Below are positions 41,140 to 44,767 of a stretch of DNA of 44,767 bases, piece after piece; position 1 is the first letter of the stretch, and each line of letters opens with the position of its first letter. A program made the position numbers and the translations under genes. Source of the DNA: Clostridiaceae bacterium (GTDB lineage: Bacteria > Bacillota > Clostridia > Oscillospirales > Acutalibacteraceae); assembly GCA_016295355.1 (NCBI GenBank), contig JAEDLK010000011.1, forward strand, positions 1 through 44,767, in the 5' to 3' direction. The notes under the pieces are model-generated. The model saw only the letters and a list, made by a program, of their open reading frames with translations, was not told the origin of the DNA and did not search any database.

Positions 41140-41270
41140 AATTTTTAAGAGCCTAAATCTGCCGTCATCAGATTCGGTCATTTAGAATTTTCGTTCAAAG
41201 AATCAGATAGGGGTTCCAACTCTCTGTACGAAAATCTCTGCTTGAAATATAAAAAACATAAATTTCGACT

Positions 41271-41836
41271 TTCAAGAAAAGATTAACGAAAGTTATTTTT
41301 GCTGATTGCGTTGCCGTATTTCTTGCATCCTTCTTTCATATTCTTCAGCAGCCCTCTGTTCTTCTTGCTCGGCTTCCAGCCATTGAATTTCATCTGCCTG
41401 ACAAAGCTTAATCTGCTTTCGAATCAGTTCTTTAATAACGATAGTTCTTTTTCTGCTCGGCAAAGCACTAACATATTTAATGTTCTCTTTGCCTTTGATA
41501 GCAAGCCGCAAGTCGAGATATCCGTTTTCTTTTCCAAACGGATCATAGTCCGAGCCGAAAAGCACCACATCGCCTGTGAGTTCCGCCTTGATTACGGCAT
41601 TGATGAATTTGCCAAAAGATTTCGGTGGCAGAAAATTTCGCAAATAAACCAAATCCTCGTCGCCTTCTTTTAGAATTAAATGAACATTCATCTCTTTCAC
41701 CTCCTTTTGTGTAAAACTTAAAATAGGTTTTTTGTTCAGTTCAAGAAAACATTAACCGCCCGATTCAGTCACGTATCTCGACCTTGACATAGAAAACATG
41801 CGTAAAGTGTTTATCTCATTTCAAGAAAAGATTAAC
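41271..41836. repeat. Three copies of a 17-bp repeat around the tandem-RHH gene
   Basis: TTCAAGAAAAGATTAAC occurs at 41271-41287 and 41820-41836, and with one change (C for G) at 41740-41756. The first is just past the gene's stop, the other two are upstream of its start. All in the same orientation. Confidence 0.7.
41293..41691 (-). CDS. Small protein with two ribbon-helix-helix-like repeats
   Basis: Start 41691 (MNVHLILKEGDEDLVYLRNF; AGGAGGTG upstream), 132 residues. Two segments align without gaps and look like RHH modules: VHLILKEGDEDLVYLRNFLPPKSFGKFINAVIKAEL (about 2-37, in parts) and LDLRLAIKGKENIKYVSALPSRKRTIVIKELIRKQI (about 58-93), both strand-helix-LPxxx-helix. An acidic/basic helical tail (EEQRAAEEYERRMQEIRQRN) follows. 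RHH proteins are usually dimers binding operator or centromere repeats; a tandem chain could act as a built-in dimer. It faces a large repeat array just upstream. Not matched to a named family. Confidence 0.6.
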   Translation of the reverse strand: MNVHLILKEGDEDLVYLRNFLPPKSFGKFINAVIKAELTGDVVLFGSDYDPFGKENGYLDLRLAIKGKENIKYVSALPSRKRTIVIKELIRKQIKLCQADEIQWLEAEQEEQRAAEEYERRMQEIRQRNQQK

Positions 41837-41843
41837 AAAGAAA

Positions 41844-41876
41844 AAACTGCCGCAAGCAAAATGCTTACAGCAGTTC
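41844..41876 (-). terminator. Terminator-like hairpin reading out of the repeat block
   Basis: AACTGC (41845-41850)/GCAGTT (41870-41875) plus inner AAGCA/TGCTT, followed on the minus strand by TTTTTTC. It would stop leftward transcripts coming from 41.9-42.6 kb, where no gene is seen, implying a non-coding transcript or insulation of the RHH gene. Confidence 0.6.
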
Positions 41877-41905
41877 TCTTTTATTGGAATTATTTTTTAT
41901 GAGTG

Positions 41906-42266
41906 TCATTTTAAAATGACTATGGTTTTCTTTTCGATATGACCTATGACTCTCATTTTGAAATCGCCTTTCAGATTTATTTTGGATTAATTTTAGATTT
42001 ATCAAAGGGCGCTCATTTTGAAAGGATTAAGACACTTTCGTTTCGAGATGATTCGATAAACTTTCATTTTGAAATGAGGGATGGATTTTCCCTCCGATAT
42101 GACAATAGATTTCTGGCCCTCTTGCCCACCTCGAAATGATAATAATTTTCTTGTCATTTTAAAATGAGTTTTTGCAAAGAAAATCATCTCAAAAAGATTA
42201 TTATTTTCTCGCAAAAACACTCTCAAAACTTTTATCATTTGGAAAGGAAAATTCATCTCTAAAGAT
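41906..42266. repeat. Array of imperfect TCATTTTGAAATGA palindromes spaced about 25 bp
   Basis: Copies at 41906, 41929, 41953, 41977, 42013, 42038, 42064, 42089, 42126, 42154, 42184, 42235 and 42253 (start positions; each 14 bp). 41906 and 42154 are the perfect palindrome TCATTTTAAAATGA; 42064 is TCATTTTGAAATGA; the rest vary, keeping TCATTT at the left or ATGA at the right. Many neighbouring starts are 23-26 bp apart, close to two and a half helix turns. No convincing ORF crosses the array. Confidence 0.7.
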
Positions 42267-42351
42267 TTATACTATTGAGCATTTTTAAATAAAAAAACAT
42301 CAAAATGCGTTTTTGAGTGAAAAAGTGCCAATTTTATACCCATTTAATGTT

Positions 42352-42444
42352 ATATGGGTACAAAAACTAACGATTATTGTAATTATACAATAATTACCCT
42401 TTAAGGGGGAGACTGTGATTCATAAACGTCTTTTGTACCCATAT
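42352..42444. repeat. 14-bp inverted repeats around an A+T dyad
   Basis: ATATGGGTACAAAA (42352-42365) and TTTTGTACCCATAT (42431-42444) are perfect complements separated by 65 bp. Between them are a 9-bp stem-loop (ATTATTGTA/TACAATAAT, 42373-42394) and a short CCCTT-T-AAGGG dyad (42397-42407). Confidence 0.7.
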
Positions 42445-42453
42445 AGGCGGTTT

Positions 42454-42567
42454 GCCCCATATTTCACCCCATGTTTTTTAGGCACCCCATGTTCTGCCCC
42501 ATAATTTTTCCACCCCACATTTTACCCCAGATTTTGAGCTACCCCATATTTTACCCCAGATTTTTCG
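42454..42567 (+). repeat. Four 28-30-bp direct repeats with paired CCCCA boxes
   Basis: CCCCA occurs at 42455, 42467, 42485, 42497, 42513, 42525, 42542 and 42554: four pairs, each pair exactly 12 bp apart, pairs 28-30 bp apart. The unit reads roughly ACCCCATATTTTACCCCAGA plus TTTTT and 3-5 variable bases. Confidence 0.75.
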
Positions 42568-42601
42568 AATATACTTTTTTAACTTATACAAACAAAAAAC
42601 A

Positions 42602-42623
42602 AGGCGAGGAGTGACCCTCGCCT
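42602..42623 (-). terminator. Intrinsic terminator after the VWA gene
   Basis: AGGCGAGG/CCTCGCCT 8-bp stem, 6-base loop, followed on the minus strand by TTGTTTTTTGTTTG, 8 bases past the stop. Confidence 0.85.
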
Positions 42624-42630
42624 AAAATTT

Positions 42631-43287
42631 TTACTTATTCTTTTTCCCACGGCGCTGGTAGTCTGCGTTAATATCTTCGCTCCAGTCTGCTCTAAGCGGT
42701 GCGCTTGCTCGGACGTTGCAAACTGCTTTTGCAACCGACTCATATAAAATGTGAGTGCCTTCACCGTCTGCATTGTAATTTACTGCTCGGTCTTTGTCGA
42801 TGCCATAACGAGCCGCTGTTTCAACTGCATCAATGTTCGCACCGATAAAAAGAAACTCCCAACCGTATTTTTCTTTTTGGCGCTCAATCATCTTTTTAAC
42901 CTGTTCGCTTGTATACTTATGACTTGCATTTTCCTGACCGTCAGTTGTGATAACAAACATTGTGTGCTCAGGTACATCCTCAGGTCGTGCATACTTATGG
43001 ATATTACCAATATGGTGGATTGCGCCACCGATAGCATCAATAAGTGCAGTGCAACCTCTAACGGTATAATCTCTGTCGGTCATCTTGGGGATATCGCCGA
43101 GTTTTACACGGTCGTGCAGAACTTCACTTTCATCATCAAAAAGTACGGTCGATACATAACAATCGCCATCCTGCTTCTTCTGCTTTTCGATCATAGAGTT
43201 GAAACCGCCGATTGTGTCGCTCTCAAGACCAGCCATCGAACCACTACGGTCCAAAATAAATACAAGTTCAGTAATGTTGTTTTTCAT
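42631..43287 (-). CDS. Von Willebrand factor A domain protein
   Basis: Start 43287 (MKNNITELVFILDRSGSMAG) with AGAGAGG upstream; 218 residues. A complete MIDAS site: DRSGS (DxSxS, about 13-17), the Thr in RGCTALIDAIGG, and the Asp in FVITTDGQENAS. The C-terminus RASAPLRADWSEDINADYQR is a conserved tail of this stand-alone VWA group found in Firmicutes genomes. Cytoplasmic by sequence. Probably a metal-dependent protein-interaction platform; no AAA+ partner is in the window. Confidence 0.88.
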   Translation of the reverse strand: MKNNITELVFILDRSGSMAGLESDTIGGFNSMIEKQKKQDGDCYVSTVLFDDESEVLHDRVKLGDIPKMTDRDYTVRGCTALIDAIGGAIHHIGNIHKYARPEDVPEHTMFVITTDGQENASHKYTSEQVKKMIERQKEKYGWEFLFIGANIDAVETAARYGIDKDRAVNYNADGEGTHILYESVAKAVCNVRASAPLRADWSEDINADYQRRGKKNK

Positions 43288-43366
43288 AATAAAAAACCTC
43301 TCTTTCATTTGATGTCACAATTGTACACCAATAAAAGAGAGGTTAGGTCGCATAGCAAGCGACAAA

Positions 43367-43915
43367 TTAGATTTCTTTACCGTTATAGTCAATTTCATAG
43401 TAATTATCTTGGAAATCATACAGTTTAATTGAGTTTTCCGACATTTCAAATGCAGGCCTACCTGTTACAGAAGCAAATATATCTTTACCACTAAAAGACC
43501 ATATCTTATTGAAATCACTATCATACCTTGCAATTTCAATTTCGCCGTGAACAATATAATCATCATCAAATTTATTTAGCGAGAAAACACTTCCAAATAT
43601 ATCTGTGGGTTTTGTTGTAATAATTCTCCCATCAATAACATCTATTTGCAAAAAAGTTTCATCTTGGAGAACAGTCAGTACTGTTCCTTCTAAAACTGCA
43701 ATATCACCTTCAAGTTCCCCAATAAAAGATATTATTGCTATTTTCTTTCGCTCATTAAACAAATTTACATCGAATTCGAGAGCTTTCACACTATCCTCAG
43801 AATTGTAATTCTGAGGATTAAATATGATACCATACCGGTCGTTTTTAGGATCATTAAATGAAAAATGATCATTTACAGATACGGTTATCGCACAAAATTC
43901 ATTCTTTAATTTCAT
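43367..43915 (-). CDS. Uncharacterised protein, possibly immunity-type
   Basis: 182 residues, acidic, strand-rich (EGDIAVLEGTVLTVLQDETF; VHGEIEIARYDSDFNKIWSF) with the ending IKLYDFQDNYYEIDYNGKEI. The pattern of a WD/propeller-like blade (FNKIWSFSGKDIFAS, ending in YYEIDYNGKEI) recalls small single-domain immunity-like proteins found alone on elements. Not recognised as a family. Its ATG overlaps the stop of the ArsC/Spx-like gene by 4 bp, so the two are co-expressed. Confidence 0.6.
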   Translation of the reverse strand: MKLKNEFCAITVSVNDHFSFNDPKNDRYGIIFNPQNYNSEDSVKALEFDVNLFNERKKIAIISFIGELEGDIAVLEGTVLTVLQDETFLQIDVIDGRIITTKPTDIFGSVFSLNKFDDDYIVHGEIEIARYDSDFNKIWSFSGKDIFASVTGRPAFEMSENSIKLYDFQDNYYEIDYNGKEI

Positions 43916-44262
43916 AAATTATTTTCCCACTCAACTTCCTTAAACCCAACAAGCACAAAATCATCTCCTATTAGCAACGGTCTTTTTACGAGCATACCGT
44001 CTGTTGCGAGGAGTTGTAACATCTCGTCATCGGTCATTTCGGGCAGTTTGTTTTTAAGGTCTAAGGATTTATAAAGCAATCCGCTTGTATTAAAAAACTT
44101 TTTTATCGGTATTCCGCTTTTGTTATACCAATCGGTCAATTCTTCAAGTGTGGGATTGTCGAGTTTAATATCTCTTAACTCGTAGTCAATTTTATTATCG
44201 TCCAGCCACTTCTTTGCTTTCTGGCAAGTGGTACATTTTGGGTAACAAATAAATTTTAACAT
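43912..44262 (-). CDS. ArsC/Spx-family thioredoxin-like protein
   Basis: 116 residues. MLKFICYPKCTTCQKAKKWL has the ArsC-type C-x2-C (CTTC) at about 10-13; the conserved RDIKLDNPTLEEL, FNTSGLLYKSL and MLVKRPLLIGDDFVLVGF follow, the standard YffB/Spx/ArsC-like fold with cis-Pro after KRP. Resembles the 'arsenate reductase-like' regulatory reductases of Firmicutes. No arsenic genes are nearby, so arsenate reduction is not claimed. Confidence 0.9.
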   Translation of the reverse strand: MLKFICYPKCTTCQKAKKWLDDNKIDYELRDIKLDNPTLEELTDWYNKSGIPIKKFFNTSGLLYKSLDLKNKLPEMTDDEMLQLLATDGMLVKRPLLIGDDFVLVGFKEVEWENNL

Positions 44263-44276
44263 AATACAATCTCCTT

Positions 44277-44579
44277 TTATTCAATAACTTCAATGTAAAA
44301 ACTTGCGGGACGGAAGCCGTCGTTGCAGGAAATCATTGCAGATTTCGGGTTCTTCATCCATCCGTCATAGAAATCCCCGCCACCGTGAGCAAGAGTCATC
44401 ACAAAGGGCGAAACGCTCTCCCACGCACTGTCACAAAATCCGTCGGGTTTCTGCCAACCCTCGCAGATAAACTCCTGACCTTCCTGCAAGTCGCAGGCGT
44501 GTTCAATGGGGTTTTCGTATTTTTCGATTAAATCGTCATACCGGGCCTTTCGTATTACGGTTATCTTAATTTTCTTCAT
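44277..44579 (-). CDS. TIGR04076 family protein
   Basis: 100 residues: MKKIKITVIRKARYDDLIEKY, HACDLQEGQEFICEGWQKPDGFCDSAWESVSPFVMTLAHGGGDF (in parts), ISCNDGFRPASFYIEVIE. The CDLxEGQEF...P.GFCxxAWxSIxPFVxxLxxGG...SCxDGxRPVxF pattern is TIGR04076, a small Cys-containing family of unknown function. 14 bases ahead of the ArsC-like gene, on the same strand. Confidence 0.85.
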   Translation of the reverse strand: MKKIKITVIRKARYDDLIEKYENPIEHACDLQEGQEFICEGWQKPDGFCDSAWESVSPFVMTLAHGGGDFYDGWMKNPKSAMISCNDGFRPASFYIEVIE

Positions 44580-44582
44580 ACA

Positions 44583-44767
44583 TTACGCTCCCAACAAACT
44601 TTGGTCAAAGGCAAACAACGCCTCGTTTATTTCAAAGATATTGTAATTACCTTTGCCAATAAAGTATTCGATTATAATATCGAACTTATTGCTGTGAGAA
44701 AGCGCAAATCCTGCCTTTTTAAGCATATCTTCGGTTTCGGAAAGTGTAAGTTCAAGTGAGATAGCAA
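44583..44767 (-). CDS. C-terminal part of a protein with a helical 'LxHSxKFDxIIEYFI' domain (cut by window)
   Basis: The frame open at the window edge reads AISLELTLSETEDMLKKAGF, ALSHSNKFDIIIEYFIGKGN, YNIFEINEALFAFDQSLLGA and TAA. This tail is one I recall from Firmicutes regulators and macro-domain proteins of elements (LDETNELL..AGF.LS.S.KFD.II.Y.I....YDI..IN..L...D..LLG). The N-terminus and therefore the main domain lie outside the window. Confidence 0.55.
   Translation of the reverse strand, partial: AISLELTLSETEDMLKKAGFALSHSNKFDIIIEYFIGKGNYNIFEINEALFAFDQSLLGA

Larger units (their letters stand above)
33753..44767. mobile_element. Integrated mobile element or genomic island (right end outside window)
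   Basis: The left end is set by the break in spoVAD. Inside are an ImmR/ImmA-type pair, DUF4417, a toxin/immunity-like cassette, a HipA-type kinase, a large serine recombinase, a non-coding repeat block, and accessory genes. Base composition drops to A+T-rich, gene density falls and strands alternate, in contrast to the core. No integration duplication can be checked without the other end. It cannot be excluded that two elements are nested or that the last genes (from 42.6 kb) are chromosomal. Confidence 0.7.

Noticed and set aside
42002..42256. 84-codon minus-strand frame across the palindrome array
   Set aside because: Its repeated Phe-Lys-Met and similar residues are the palindrome repeats read as protein; no ribosome site.
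41906..42567. Regularly spaced repeats that could suggest a CRISPR array
   Set aside because: Repeats are short (5-14 bp), imperfect and palindromic with spacings of 12-30 bp; there are no identical 25-36-bp repeats with unique spacers and no cas genes.
42751..43428. 225-codon plus-strand frame opposite the VWA gene
   Set aside because: It lies antisense to a clear VWA domain, has no ribosome site and no recognisable motif.
43912..44262. Arsenate reductase of an arsenic resistance operon
   Set aside because: No arsR, arsB or acr3 nearby; the sequence fits the ArsC/Spx-like family in general.
1..44767. tRNA, rRNA or tmRNA genes
   Set aside because: No cloverleaf with TTCRANYC-type arm or rRNA stretch was recognised on either strand by reading; a covariance search would settle it.

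Overview
The window looks like a chromosomal segment of an endospore-forming Gram-positive bacterium, most likely a gut-type Clostridia (Oscillospirales-like). The evidence is the sporulation genes (yabP, yabQ, spoVB-like, spoIVB, sigG, cwlD, a spoVAD remnant), the meso-diaminopimelate dehydrogenase route to lysine, the MEP genes ispD and ispF, an HTH-fused serine dehydratase and a CD1247-type acidic zinc-ribbon protein. Bases 1 to about 33,750 are dense core genome, mostly on the minus strand, with medium G+C, start codons close to good Shine-Dalgarno sequences, and many 4-bp overlaps. No tRNA, rRNA or CRISPR array was recognised.

Core layout. 1-5.4 kb: the conserved spoVB(yabM)-mazG(yabN)-S4 protein(yabO)-yabP-yabQ-divIC-yabR neighbourhood, with an HU gene inserted and a nucleosidase upstream. 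5.5-7.4 kb: a zinc-ribbon protein and a serine dehydratase carrying its own N-terminal HTH. 7.4-10.9 kb (plus strand): dapA-ddh-lysA behind a promoter, a terminator-like hairpin with a competing dyad, and a tiny Met-Val-Lys-Lys-Lys cistron that overlaps the dapA start. 11-15 kb: envelope-stress-like DUF4097 and LiaF-like proteins, then spoIVB, a PRC-barrel gene and sigG, whose start region is folded into a hairpin. 15-23 kb: a chain of a coiled-coil protein, an AI-2E family permease, VanZ-like, an M23 peptidase, ftsX, ftsE and a PucR/CdaR-type regulator, then an MsmK-type ATPase. 23-33 kb: a pseudouridine synthase, DUF4830, ispF, ispD, efp, a proline peptidase, a TIM-barrel protein, a YqeG-like phosphatase, rpsU, radA, cwlD and a short-chain dehydrogenase.

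At about 33,752 the spoVAD reading frame breaks off: only the C-terminal 130 or so residues remain, and everything to the right has the character of a mobile element (A+T-rich, mixed strands). It carries an ImmR/ImmA-type regulator pair, a DUF4417 gene, an orphan polymorphic-toxin-like C-terminal domain followed by two paralogous putative immunity genes, a single-chain HTH+HipA-kinase protein, a large serine recombinase, a small protein with two ribbon-helix-helix-like repeats, and an unusual 0.7-kb non-coding block built from three repeat systems (a roughly 25-bp-spaced palindrome array, a 14-bp inverted repeat around an A+T dyad, and four 29-bp repeats with paired CCCCA boxes). A VWA protein, an unknown protein, an ArsC/Spx-like protein, a TIGR04076 protein and a truncated gene fill the right edge. 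The other element end and the 5' part of spoVAD, if they exist, lie outside the window.

The strongest candidates for something new are the repeat block next to the tandem-RHH gene (a possible origin, centromere or transfer site), the insertion in spoVAD (possible sporulation-linked excision, as in skin-type elements), the toxin/immunity cassette beside DUF4417, the fused HipB-HipA protein, the leader of the dap operon, and the possible AUU start in a hairpin for sigG.
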